From the NCBI GenBank assembly GCA_052174455.1, contig JBQMRP010000012.1, forward strand, positions 1 through 64,000: a stretch of DNA of 64,000 nucleotides, read 5' to 3'. A model generated the notes under the pieces. The model worked only from the letters and a program-made list of their open reading frames with translations, searched no databases and was not told the origin of the DNA. Shown here piece by piece: positions 1 through 9,568 of the stretch (positions are counted from its first letter, which is position 1; each line of letters starts with the position of its first letter). Made by a program: the position numbers and the translations under genes. This stretch comes from Arsenophonus sp052174455. Its GTDB lineage: Bacteria; Pseudomonadota; Gammaproteobacteria; Enterobacterales; Enterobacteriaceae.

Positions 1-588
1 AGTTACCATTGGCAATGCTCTTCAACCCATTGCTGTTTTAGTCTACTGATGGTACTTTGGCAAAGAGATTATGTGCTTTTCACCAAGAAGCGCCTACAGA
101 GCTTTCTGAAAATTACCGGTGTATCTGCCTTACAGATACAATCCCATGCACTAGCATTCTTCGCCGATTTTGCACGCTTCAGATAAGGTAGTGATAATGA
201 GATCTTGAAGCATATTCATTGCCGGTTGTTGCCCCGATAACACCCAGACCTTGGGCACTTTAATCTCAAAATAACTTATAATAGTTTATATAAGTTCTCT
301 GTTGAAAATAATCGTTATAGATAACAGTAATGAATCGTCAACAAGGGTAAGTGCAGTATCTTGCCAAACAAATAGCTTCGAGCACCGCCTATCAACCTCT
401 TGGTAGAATTATAGATGAGCTAATACAAGCAAAGGATTATCAGGTGATATCTGATTTTTTCGAATAACCTTTAGGGTAGACTTTTCATAGCATATCATCT
501 CTCTATTATTAAAATCATCCATGAATGAATCAGACATGATACACGTCAGCATCTCTGAAATGCTATATACCAGAAATAAGCATAACTT
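1..588 (-). mobile_element. IS256-family remnant (5' half of transposase, cut by window edge)
   Basis: Read on the minus strand, this matches the first half of the IS256-family (mutator) transposase repeated throughout the window, including the stretch resembling LLPPYLKR and the conserved left-end segment. The left inverted repeat lies at about 563-588 and contains an ACCAGAAATAAGCATAAC-like sequence, seen at the ends of the other copies. No frame stays open. The other half would lie outside the window. Confidence 0.75.
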
Positions 589-808
589 GATGGACCTTTA
601 TTATTTTACTTCAACTTACATCTCTTAGTAACCAGCCTACCATAAATAAGGATGTATGATAAAAGTTTATATAATGGATTCTGAGCAAATAGATAAGATA
701 AAAGAATAAAAACATTGAAAATATATAATGATATAATAAAAAAGTCCGCACAAATATAGGTTCTAATTTAGAGAATTGTATATAATTATCTAAGAAGTTA
801 ATCATAAA

Positions 809-2680
809 TTACTCTATTCGGCCTAAATCAATTTTCGCCTCATCACGTAAATTTAACATAAGTAATTCAATCATCACATTCCCAAGTATCATTTTATAAT
901 GTTTCGAAAAGATCTTTAATTCAGCTTCTGTTGGTTGCCCTTGAGTAACTTTTAGCAATTTAATAATAATTAAATTATTTTTAGTATCTTTGGTACTAAG
1001 ATAAGTCGGTGCACCCCTTTTAGGGGTTGGCATTTGAAAAATATGCTCAGTTAATGAGTTATTTTGATCAAAACGCTCAATTATCTTAGCTTTACCAAAT
1101 GTAATGCTCTGTTTTAGTAAAGCCGCATCACCTGCCCCTTGTTTTAATGCGATCAACAATTTATTACTCTCTGCTTCCATCTCTTTTATAGCCTTATTAA
1201 GCTTCACTAATTCAGCTACTGTTTTTTTTACCTCATTAAATAATTGTATTACCTCTGGTTTATATTTTTCAACTCGAATAATAAATGCACGCTCACTATC
1301 GACATTAATAACATCTGAATTAATATTTGTTAGCTTATTTTTATCTACTAAGTTACCGTTAAAGATAGCATCAGCCACTTTATCAAATTTTATTTCTTCA
1401 GGAAGATTATTACGACTAAACCAATCTGTAGTTACCGCTTTAATACCAGTAACTTTTTCAGTAGTTATTAAAGATTTGTTATCATCTATTGCTGCACGAC
1501 TTGCAGTTTGTTGTAGTAAAAAAAATGCATTAATCGCTTTTTTACTTTTTATGGTATTGGCAATTTCAGTTTTTACTGACTGAAAAGGTTTTATGAATTC
1601 AGGTTTAATATCATCAAGACGAAATATCATATAATTAGTAGTTGATTTTATTATGCTAGAAACTTGTTCTTTTTTAATTAGATTCGCAGCAATAATTTCA
1701 CTTGGCGTTGAAGTTACCTCCATCCAACCCAAAGCCCCATTATTTGCTGCACTAAATTTATCTGTTGATTTTTCGGCAACTAATTGCTTAAAATCAACCC
1801 CACTAGCTAAAGCTTTAATAACGGAATCGGCTTCTTTTTTTGTTGCTAATTGAATCATGCTGTAATGTTTTTGCTCTGGCTGAGTAAAATTAGTTATATT
1901 TTTCTCATAATAGCTTTTCAGCTCCTCATCTTTGATGGATAGCTTATTACGTTGAGAAGCGGCATCTAACTTAATATAACTAACCTGTACCTGTTCTGGT
2001 GAAATAAAACTGTTCTGATGTGTATCATAGTAATCTTGTAACTCTTTATCTGTAACTATTTGTTTAGACTGATAGTCTGCAAGGGATATAGTTGCTATTT
2101 TTACTTCACGTTGTTGTAAAAGTAACTCAGCATGGGATTTAATTTCTTCAGGTAAAGCAAATTCATTCGTCACATATATTTTACTGAGTTGACGATTAAT
2201 TAAATTATATCGTATTTCTTTAGCAAGATCATCGGCATTAACATTTTTTTTAGATAAAATCGTTCGGTATTTTTTACTATCAAAACGCCCCTCTATTTGA
2301 AATATCGGCATGTTGTAGATATGTTGTTTAATTTGATTATCACTTGCCGTTAAACCCAATTGATATGAATATTGATTAAGTAATGTTACGTTAATTAAAC
2401 GTTCTAAAGCTTGACGTCGCAATATCTGGATCCATTTTTCATTACTGGCAATTTTAGAAAATTGATCACCAATTCGTTCTTGTAACACTTGCTTTTCTTG
2501 CTGAAAAGCTTTATGTAATTGAAATTGACTAATTTCTGTGCCATTCACTTTCACCGCGTGATTACTTGAACCGTTAATGAAGTAACTACCAAGGCCAGTA
2601 AGCAAAAAGGATAAGATAATAATCACAAATACTATTTTGAGCACAGGACTATACGCCGCTGTGCGTAGGGTATCCATCAT
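809..2680 (-). CDS. ppiD: Periplasmic folding chaperone PpiD (SurA/parvulin-like)
   Basis: Inner-membrane-anchored periplasmic chaperone that helps newly exported proteins leave the Sec translocon. The product has a short cytoplasmic N-terminus, one membrane segment at about residues 14-36, a SurA-like N-terminal helical region, a parvulin-type domain at about 260-350 (a GALGWMEV-type segment is visible) and a C-terminal helical region. From the ATG at 2680 (MMDTLRTAA...) it is 623 residues, the length of E. coli PpiD. An ATG six codons upstream (2698) keeps the frame open, but it overlaps the likely Shine-Dalgarno GGAGAG (2696-2691), so I prefer 2680. It ends the bolA-tig-clpP-clpX-lon-hupB-ppiD block, where hupB and tig are now pseudogenes. 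The start region is complementary to an upstream terminator (see findings). The E. coli protein is thought to be catalytically weak, so chaperoning is the likelier role. Confidence 0.95.
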   Translation of the reverse strand: MMDTLRTAAYSPVLKIVFVIIILSFLLTGLGSYFINGSSNHAVKVNGTEISQFQLHKAFQQEKQVLQERIGDQFSKIASNEKWIQILRRQALERLINVTLLNQYSYQLGLTASDNQIKQHIYNMPIFQIEGRFDSKKYRTILSKKNVNADDLAKEIRYNLINRQLSKIYVTNEFALPEEIKSHAELLLQQREVKIATISLADYQSKQIVTDKELQDYYDTHQNSFISPEQVQVSYIKLDAASQRNKLSIKDEELKSYYEKNITNFTQPEQKHYSMIQLATKKEADSVIKALASGVDFKQLVAEKSTDKFSAANNGALGWMEVTSTPSEIIAANLIKKEQVSSIIKSTTNYMIFRLDDIKPEFIKPFQSVKTEIANTIKSKKAINAFFLLQQTASRAAIDDNKSLITTEKVTGIKAVTTDWFSRNNLPEEIKFDKVADAIFNGNLVDKNKLTNINSDVINVDSERAFIIRVEKYKPEVIQLFNEVKKTVAELVKLNKAIKEMEAESNKLLIALKQGAGDAALLKQSITFGKAKIIERFDQNNSLTEHIFQMPTPKRGAPTYLSTKDTKNNLIIIKLLKVTQGQPTEAELKIFSKHYKMILGNVMIELLMLNLRDEAKIDLGRIE

Positions 2681-2769
2681 AAAGATGATGCTCTCCATTT
2701 TAATAAAAGTAATAGATTCATAATCATGATACGTTATTTAGCTTTAAAGAAAAGAGCATCATCTTTATG
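2678..2769 (-). promoter_or_regulatory. 17-bp perfect inverted repeat covering the ppiD start codon
   Basis: Bases 2678-2694 and 2753-2769 are exact reverse complements (17 of 17), separated by 58 bases. On the ppiD transcript the downstream arm contains the initiator ATG (2680-2678) and part of the Shine-Dalgarno. The upstream arm is the 5' part, loop included, of the terminator-like hairpin at 2754-2779. The two structures cannot form together. The pairing is seen in the sequence; a regulatory role is inference. Confidence 0.45.
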
Positions 2770-2779
2770 TGATGCGCTC
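2754..2779 (-). terminator. Rho-independent terminator between hupB pseudogene and ppiD
   Basis: On the minus strand, an eight-pair stem (GAGC and TGAT paired with ATCA and GCTC around a 2-base bulge) with an 8-base loop is followed by TTTTCTTT. It sits where a terminator for the upstream hupB transcript would be expected, about 75 bases before the ppiD start. Confidence 0.5.
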
Positions 2780-2852
2780 GATTTTAATTTATTAAAATAA
2801 TTAATTTAATTTTAGTTTATTCGTTATCAGTATACCATAATTTTTATTTTTG

Positions 2853-4225
2853 AATTATGATAATTTCTAGTGTATGGATTTCAGAAATGGTGGATATCAT
2901 CCTGCTTATTAATTTATGAATAATTTTAATAAAAAAGATATTATGTGCCATCAAAAACCTACCCCTATAAGTATCTGCAAAATTAGATATTACTCTAAAA
3001 GAAGGAGGTCCTCTTGAATGAATTAATCCGTAATATAGTGATAGATAGCTGATAGCATCTCCGTTGAGATGGAGCTTAAATCTATTTTAATAACGTTCTC
3101 AACGCTGCCTTGTTGACAGGCGTTATGGTCGTCAAAGATAACGGTTATTTGCCACAACGAATAATATAGATTAGCATTAGCAATGGTGAGATTAAAGCAC
3201 CTAAGGTTAAAAGAGATCGTAGCAGCAACAGATATTCCTTTAATCAACTTGTTGCTAGAGTCTCTTATCTAAAGCGTGCAAAATCATCAAAAAATTATTA
3301 CCTATAATTGTAGCTATAAAACATTTTCACCCGTGATTTTCACGAAGCTCTGTGTGCGATTCTTGGTGAAAAGCACATGCTTCTTCTGTTTGAGTGTCAT
3401 CAGTAGACTGAAATAGCAATGACCTGTATAGATTTAATCTATACGCGTTATGTTTATTACTTGGCGGAAGATATATGCTGTTCTGTCAGGGACACTGATT
3501 GTTTTTACTTTTCTACTAATTGTTGCCATCACTGCGTATTGATGTAAGGAAGAACACTTTACGGACAAAGATAGTTATTTAGAGTCAGAAGTAAACTGGG
3601 TATAACTTTTTAATAGCTGGTAAGTGCGTTGCATAACCATATCTTCCGGGTTTACTATGAGAGACTATGCTCTTATTTTTGAAATGAAATGATAAAGATA
3701 TTTCAGGACACAAAACACTAACGAATGCTGTGTATAAAAATAACAGTTGATTACATACCTTTATTCGCAAAGGTATGTAGCACCGAAACTTAAAGTGAGG
3801 TGCGGTAGGTTGGTCTTGGCTAGCAGAAAACTGTGATGCCAATAATAAATCTCTTGATATTTTGTTGGAAAAGTCTTCAGCGTATCCTGAAGAGATGAAG
3901 ATGTTGGAGAAAGAGCGAAAAAAGTCTGGTATTCTATAACGTCCCGTCAGAGCGTTTCACTCATTAAGATGACCAATCTGATTAATTATTTTTGCGACAA
4001 TGAACTTATGAAGCTTACGCGAGAAGTACTGTGATCCAAAAATAACCCTTTTAATGCTATTTAGACTGTTACAGTCTGCTTAGAAAAGCTAGATCTGCTG
4101 CGGCTAATGGAATTTTAACCTGTTGACCATTATGACAACAGCATCCAATTTAAGGATAAATAACAAATTTACAAAATCTCAGAGTAGAGTATACCCCTGC
4201 TGATCGCTATATACCCAGATTTTCT
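2853..4225 (+). mobile_element. IS256-family remnant, near full length
   Basis: The left end (about 2853-2880, TTTCTAGTGTATGG-like) and right end (about 4209-4225, CCAGATTTT-like) match the inverted repeats of the other copies. The interior follows the degraded transposase on the plus strand, with many stops. It inserted 25 bases past the hupB pseudogene stop, separating hupB from ppiD. Short open frames inside (for example 3023-3247 and 3585-3842) lie on the opposite strand and are not genes. Confidence 0.8.
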
Positions 4226-4250
4226 AATACTCTTATTTTTCTTATGGCTA

Positions 4251-4523
4251 TTAAAAGCATCTTTTAATCCTTTTTTTGATTTAAATAACACTAACTTAGC
4301 AGTAATAATTTTAATTATTTACCTATTTTAGAATTATGGTTATTATTTAGGTGCATCATAATATTTAATTTTAAAAGAAATAAAAATCTATTAAGTAACT
4401 TTATTTTCCTTTTTTAAGAATTTGAAATGCAGTTTCGTTAAATGCATTTAACATACTCTTAGTGATCGATTTAATCATAGTCTTTATTTTTTCAATTTTA
4501 GCTACTAGTTATTTCTTTTTCAC
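4251..4523 (-). pseudogene. hupB: hupB (DNA-binding protein HU-beta) pseudogene
   Basis: The minus-strand frame from a GTG at 4523 to TAA at 4251 is 273 bp, or 90 codons plus stop, exactly the length of E. coli hupB. It aligns without a gap from end to end: identities include L6, K9, I10, K18, L25, A27, L36, K37, G39, L44, F47, F50, S78 and K83. About a dozen in-frame stops interrupt it (codons 5, 41, 51, 53 and others). The position between lon and ppiD is the ancestral hupB place. HU-beta is a nucleoid protein and partner of HU-alpha. The gene is dead here. Confidence 0.85.
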
Positions 4524-4775
4524 GCTTATTATCCCTGTTTTATTAATTATAATTTTGAATAAATGTGTTCATAACAGTTCATAAAAAGATAACATTATTA
4601 TTCAATTTTATAAAAATATAGCAAGAAAAGATATTATATATAAACAATTATAGATTTGTTTACTTAAATTGTTTAGTAGTCAAAAATTGATAAAAATTTA
4701 AGATTTATTACCCATAAATTTATGTTAAGTTATTAATGTAATAAGAATATTTCTTAGTTCCTCTCTCCCATCAAT

Positions 4776-7106
4776 TTAAAATGGCGGGTTTTGTAATGCA
4801 ATGGAAAAAACCTCTTCAACCGTTTTTACCGGGTAGATTTTTAGATCTGCGATAATATTTATAGGTATTTCTTCTAAATCTCGCCGATTTTCATCGGGAA
4901 TTAGTACAATTTTTATACCGCCACGGTGAACTGCTAATAGTTTTTCTTTTAAACCACCAATAGGTAACACTAACCCTCGTAATGTTATCTCTCCGGTCAT
5001 CGCTACGTCTGCTCGTACAGGATTACCGGTTAAACAAGAAACTAATGCTGTGCACATTGCAATTCCTGCGCTAGGACCATCTTTTGGTGTTGCTCCTTCA
5101 GGGACGTGCACATGAATATCTCGTTTTTCGTAGAAATCAGCCTTAATACCTAGCTTTTCTGCTCTCGCCCGAACTGCAGTTAACGCAGTTTGAATCGATT
5201 CTTGCATAACTTCACCTAACGATCCGGTATAAGTGAGTTTACCTTTTCCCGGCACACAAGCCGTTTCAATAGTTAATAAATCGCCACCAACTTCTGTCCA
5301 AGCTAAACCTGTCACTTGACCGATACGGTTTTCAGTATCAGCACGACCATAATCAACTTTACGCACACCAAGATAGTTTTTTAAATTGTCATCCTTAATG
5401 ACAAGGTGTTTTAATAATTTATCCATCAGTAGAGCTTTTACTGCTTTACGACATAATTTAGAAATTTCACGTTCTAAACCGCGAACACCAGCCTCGCGGG
5501 TATAATAACGAATTATACCAATAATTACGCTATCGTTAATAGTAAGCTCGCCTTTTTTTAATGCATTTCGTTGAATCTGTTTAGGTAACAGATGTTTTTT
5601 CGCAATATTGAGTTTTTCATCTTCGGTATAACCTGAGAGACGAATAACTTCCATACGATCTAATAACGGTGCTGGAATTTTCATCGAGTTTGAAGTTGCA
5701 ACAAACATTACATCAGAAAGGTCATAATCAACTTCTAAATAGTGATCATTAAATGCAACATTCTGCTCTGGATCAAGTACTTCAAGTAAAGCTGATGCTG
5801 GATCACCACGTATATCCGAGGACATTTTGTCAATTTCATCTAATAAAAATAAGGGATTATTAACACCTACTTTTGCCATCTTTTGAATGAGTTTTCCAGG
5901 CATAGATCCAATATAAGTTCGTCTGTGTCCACGAATTTCTGCCTCATCTCTGATACCACCGAGTGCCATACGAATATATTTACGACCTGTTGCTTTAGCA
6001 ATCGATTGACCCAGTGATGTTTTACCAACACCAGGTGGTCCTACCAAACATAAAATTGGTCCTTTAATTTTACTCACACGACTCTGTACCGCTAGATATT
6101 CAAGAATACGTTCCTTAACACGTTCTAAACCGTAATGATCGCTATCCAGCGTCTCCTGAGCTTTCAATAAATCTTTTTTAACTTTACTACGAGTATTCCA
6201 CGGAACTTGCACCATCCAATCAATATAGCTCCGTAAAACTGTCGCTTCAGCAGACATAGGTGACATCATTTTTAATTTTTGTAATTCTGCTTCTGATTTT
6301 TGCTGAGCTTCCTTTGGCATTTTAACTTCTTCTATTTTGCGTTTGAAGATTTCATATTCATCAGGTGCATCTTCCATCTCACCTAATTCTTTTTGAATTG
6401 CTTTCATTTGCTCATTTAAATAGTATTCGCGCTGACTTTTTTCCATCTGCTTTTTAACGCGATTACGAATACGTTTTTCAACTTGCAGTAGATCAATTTC
6501 AGATTCCATAATTGCCATCAAATATTCAAGTCGCTCAGCTACATCCGCCATTTCTAATACACGTTGTTTATCAGCTAATTTTAATGGCATATGGGAGGCG
6601 ATTGTATCAGCCAATTTATCTGATTGTTCAATACAATGTAATGATGTTAATACTTCAGGCGGGATCTTTTTATTTAGTTTAATATAACCTTCAAACTGAT
6701 TAACGGTTGTTCGATTTAAGACTTCCTGCTCTTTTTCATCAACAGCCGGAGAATTAAAACACTCAGTCTGTGCAATAAAATATTCCCCATTATCTGTTAG
6801 CGTAGTGATTTTTGTCCGACGCAAACCTTCAACTAAGACTTTAACCGTACCATCTGGTAGTTTTAGCATCTGTAAAACAGAAGCAATTGTTCCTACAGAA
6901 AAAAGATCATTTACACCTGGTTCATTAGTCGACGCTTCTTTTTGAGCTACCAACATGACTTGTTTATTATGATCCATTGCAGCTTCAAGACAGTGAATAG
7001 ATTTTTCGCGACCAACAAACAATGGAATTACCATATGCGGATAAACCACAACATCTCTCAGAGGCAGTACAGGAATTTCAATGCGTTCGAAATGCTCAAG
7101 ATTCAT
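4776..7106 (-). CDS. lon: ATP-dependent protease Lon
   Basis: Cytosolic AAA+ serine protease that degrades misfolded and short-lived regulatory proteins. At 776 residues it is slightly shorter than E. coli Lon (784). In order: N-terminal substrate-recognition domain (1-~200), coiled-coil linker, AAA+ module with Walker A GPPGVGKT near residue 355 and Walker B FLLDEIDK, then the protease domain with the Ser nucleophile in PKDGPSAG and its Lys partner in GGLKEKLLA. All catalytic motifs are present. The start ATG at 7106 follows AAGAAGAGAG. It lies downstream of clpX in the same orientation with a 190-bp gap, as in enterics. I could not make out a convincing sigma-32 promoter in that gap, although rpoH is retained. 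Confidence 0.98.
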   Translation of the reverse strand: MNLEHFERIEIPVLPLRDVVVYPHMVIPLFVGREKSIHCLEAAMDHNKQVMLVAQKEASTNEPGVNDLFSVGTIASVLQMLKLPDGTVKVLVEGLRRTKITTLTDNGEYFIAQTECFNSPAVDEKEQEVLNRTTVNQFEGYIKLNKKIPPEVLTSLHCIEQSDKLADTIASHMPLKLADKQRVLEMADVAERLEYLMAIMESEIDLLQVEKRIRNRVKKQMEKSQREYYLNEQMKAIQKELGEMEDAPDEYEIFKRKIEEVKMPKEAQQKSEAELQKLKMMSPMSAEATVLRSYIDWMVQVPWNTRSKVKKDLLKAQETLDSDHYGLERVKERILEYLAVQSRVSKIKGPILCLVGPPGVGKTSLGQSIAKATGRKYIRMALGGIRDEAEIRGHRRTYIGSMPGKLIQKMAKVGVNNPLFLLDEIDKMSSDIRGDPASALLEVLDPEQNVAFNDHYLEVDYDLSDVMFVATSNSMKIPAPLLDRMEVIRLSGYTEDEKLNIAKKHLLPKQIQRNALKKGELTINDSVIIGIIRYYTREAGVRGLEREISKLCRKAVKALLMDKLLKHLVIKDDNLKNYLGVRKVDYGRADTENRIGQVTGLAWTEVGGDLLTIETACVPGKGKLTYTGSLGEVMQESIQTALTAVRARAEKLGIKADFYEKRDIHVHVPEGATPKDGPSAGIAMCTALVSCLTGNPVRADVAMTGEITLRGLVLPIGGLKEKLLAVHRGGIKIVLIPDENRRDLEEIPINIIADLKIYPVKTVEEVFSIALQNPPF

Positions 7107-7296
7107 AAGGTTCTCTCTTCTTTAGCTTATGACAATTTTAGGGTTTCCTTAAAAATTTTGAGAAACCTCAGTTTAAATATAAAATTATATGGAAAGAAAA
7201 TTTTGATATTTAATAGCTTAAATTCTGAGATTAAATCCATAATTAGAAAATTCTCTTATTATGCATTATATAATTAAACTAAAAAAGAATTAAAAT

Positions 7297-8583
7297 TTAT
7301 TTTTCACCTGATACTTGTTTATCAGACTGACTATAAATCACTAAAGGTTCTGATTGACCGGTAACCACCATTTCATCAACCAGTATCTTCTCAACATGCT
7401 CCATTGATGGCAAATCATACATAGTTTCTAGTAAAGCGCTTTCCATAATAGAGCGTAAACCACGTGCTCCTGTTTTCTTTAACAGAGCTTTTTTCGCAAT
7501 TGCTTTCAATGCTTCTTCACGAAACTCTAGAAGAACGCCTTCAATCTCAAAAAGTGCTTGATATTGTTTAGTTAACGCATTTTTAGGCTCTTTCAGAATT
7601 TGAATTAATGCTTTTTCACTTAATTCGCCTAAAGTAGCTACTACTGGTAAGCGACCAATAAATTCAGGAATCAAACCAAACTTAATTAAATCTTCTGGTT
7701 CCACTTGAGAAAGTAACTGACCTTCAGTCGAACGCTCAGATTCACTTTTCACCTCAGCTGAAAAACCAATGCCTGAACGTTTATTTAAACGTTGCCCAAT
7801 TACTTTATCAAGACCTGCAAATGTTCCACCACAAATAAATAGAATTTTAGAAGTATCAACTTGCAAAAATTCCCGTTGTGGATGTTTACGGCCTCCTTGA
7901 GGGGGCACTGCAGCAATTGTACCTTCAATAAGCTTAAGTAAAGCTTGCTGAACACCTTCACCTGAAACATCTCGTGTAATTGACGGGTTGTCAGATTTGC
8001 GTGATATTTTATCAATTTCATCAATATAGATGATACCACACTGTGCTTTCTCTACATCATAGTTACATTTTTGTAGAAGTTTTTGAATAATATTTTCTAC
8101 ATCTTCTCCAACATAACCTGCTTCCGTTAATGTTGTTGCATCAGCCATAGTAAATGGTACATCCAGGTAACTAGCCAAAATTTCAGCTAATAGTGTCTTA
8201 CCGCTGCCTGTGGGTCCTATAAGCAAAATATTACTTTTACCTAGCTCTATCCTTTCAGGATTTATTACTTCGTTAGAGATATTACGTAGACGTTTATAAT
8301 GGTTATAAACAGCTACCGCCAATACTTTCTTTGCATTTTCCTGATCAATAACATAATCATCGAGATGATGCCGAATTTCATGGGGTGTCGGTAATTCGCT
8401 GTGCTTACGATATGGTGCAATCTCTTTAACTTCTTCTCGAAGAATATCGTTACAAAGCTGAACACACTCATCACAGATATAAATTGACGGACCAGCAATT
8501 AATTTAAGAACTTCGTACTGGCTTTTTCCACAGAAGGAGCAGTACAGCAATTTTCCTGAACTTTGTTTCCGTTTATCTATCAT
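7297..8583 (-). CDS. clpX: ATP-dependent Clp protease, ATP-binding subunit ClpX
   Basis: AAA+ unfoldase that feeds substrates to ClpP and also remodels complexes on its own. At 428 residues it is close to the enteric length (about 424). The N-terminal zinc-binding domain has four cysteines (C15, C18, C37, C40). Walker A is GPTGSGKT, Walker B is IIYIDEID, and the IGF loop that docks on ClpP is visible as GIGFSAEV. A GTGAGG Shine-Dalgarno precedes the ATG at 8583. It follows clpP with a 116-bp gap, as in the conserved clpP-clpX-lon block. Confidence 0.98.
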   Translation of the reverse strand: MIDKRKQSSGKLLYCSFCGKSQYEVLKLIAGPSIYICDECVQLCNDILREEVKEIAPYRKHSELPTPHEIRHHLDDYVIDQENAKKVLAVAVYNHYKRLRNISNEVINPERIELGKSNILLIGPTGSGKTLLAEILASYLDVPFTMADATTLTEAGYVGEDVENIIQKLLQKCNYDVEKAQCGIIYIDEIDKISRKSDNPSITRDVSGEGVQQALLKLIEGTIAAVPPQGGRKHPQREFLQVDTSKILFICGGTFAGLDKVIGQRLNKRSGIGFSAEVKSESERSTEGQLLSQVEPEDLIKFGLIPEFIGRLPVVATLGELSEKALIQILKEPKNALTKQYQALFEIEGVLLEFREEALKAIAKKALLKKTGARGLRSIMESALLETMYDLPSMEHVEKILVDEMVVTGQSEPLVIYSQSDKQVSGEK

Positions 8584-8699
8584 TCAGACAACCTCACTTT
8601 TTTAACCATCACTCTAATTTTAATAAAGAGGGTAATAGAAAACTGTTGCTAATTAATCACGTATATAACTATATCAGGCATATTATATATTTATGTAAA

Positions 8700-9323
8700 T
8701 TAATTACGATTAATATAGATTTTATCTACCAAACCATAACTAACTGCTTCCTCTGCAGATAAAAAACGATCCCGTTCGGTATCATTCTCAATCTCTTTTA
8801 TTTTTTTACCTGTATGCTTAGCCATTAATTCATTCATACGTAATTTAATTTTTAAAATCTCTTTGGCATGAATTTCAACATCCGATGCCTGTCCTTGAAA
8901 TCCACCTAAAGGTTGATGGATCATGACACGAGAATTAGGTAAACAGTAACGTTTTTCTTTAGTACCAGCGGTGAGAAGAAAGGCGCTCATCGAGCATGCT
9001 TGCCCGATACAAATCGTACTAATGTCAGGTTTAACAAATTGTATCGTGTCATAAATTGACATACCTGCTGTAATAATCCCACCCGGTGAATTAATATAAA
9101 GATAGATATCTTTATCAGGATTTTCAGCCTCTAAAAACAGCATTTGAGCAACCACTAGATTTGCCATGTGGTCTTCGACCTGGCCAATTAAAAAAATAAT
9201 TCTTTCCTTAAGAAGGCGTGAATAAATATCATAAGAACGTTCGCCCCGCAAAGTCTGTTCAATTACCATTGGTACTAATGCCATATGTGGCTCAAGTTGA
9301 TCTTGATTGTTATTATATGACAT
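8700..9323 (-). CDS. clpP: ATP-dependent Clp protease, proteolytic subunit ClpP
   Basis: Tetradecameric serine peptidase that works with ClpX. At 207 residues it equals E. coli ClpP. The catalytic triad is intact and in E. coli register: S111 (GQACSMSAF), H136 (MIHQP) and D185 (DTERDRF). It carries ACSMSAF where E. coli has AASMGAF, a mild change beside the active serine. Upstream lies the tig pseudogene, so clpP is now the first working gene of the clpP-clpX-lon group and must use a promoter in 9324-9568 or within the tig remains. The ATG at 9323 is preceded by GGAGATGG. Confidence 0.98.
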   Translation of the reverse strand: MSYNNNQDQLEPHMALVPMVIEQTLRGERSYDIYSRLLKERIIFLIGQVEDHMANLVVAQMLFLEAENPDKDIYLYINSPGGIITAGMSIYDTIQFVKPDISTICIGQACSMSAFLLTAGTKEKRYCLPNSRVMIHQPLGGFQGQASDVEIHAKEILKIKLRMNELMAKHTGKKIKEIENDTERDRFLSAEEAVSYGLVDKIYINRN

Positions 9324-9568
9324 TTTTCCATCTCCTAAATTAAACGTTTTATAGTACTAAATTTATCTAAGTTCTACTCAAGATAAATAAGAATAACTAT
9401 ATAGTTATAAACTTAACCATTTTTATAAAGATACATTCATCTTATGATATTATTCTATAATATAGAAAATTATTTGGGTTATTCTTTCCCTTTTTCTTGA
9501 AAAATGGAAAGTTTTAATGATAAAATACGCAGAATAAATTGCGGGTTTTATAAAAGTAGATAAAATGT

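Noticed and set aside
611..805. 64-codon minus-strand open frame downstream of ppiD
   Set aside because: No family resemblance and biased AT-rich residues; treated as chance.
1104..1583. 159-codon open frame on the plus strand
   Set aside because: It is the antisense shadow of ppiD, which has full-length homology on the other strand.
2680..2698. Upstream ATG of ppiD at 2698 as the start
   Set aside because: It overlaps the Shine-Dalgarno; the ATG at 2680 gives exactly the E. coli length and N-terminus.
6942..7277. 111-codon plus-strand open frame
   Set aside because: Overlaps the 5' end of lon and its leader on the opposite strand; no homology and very AT-rich codons.
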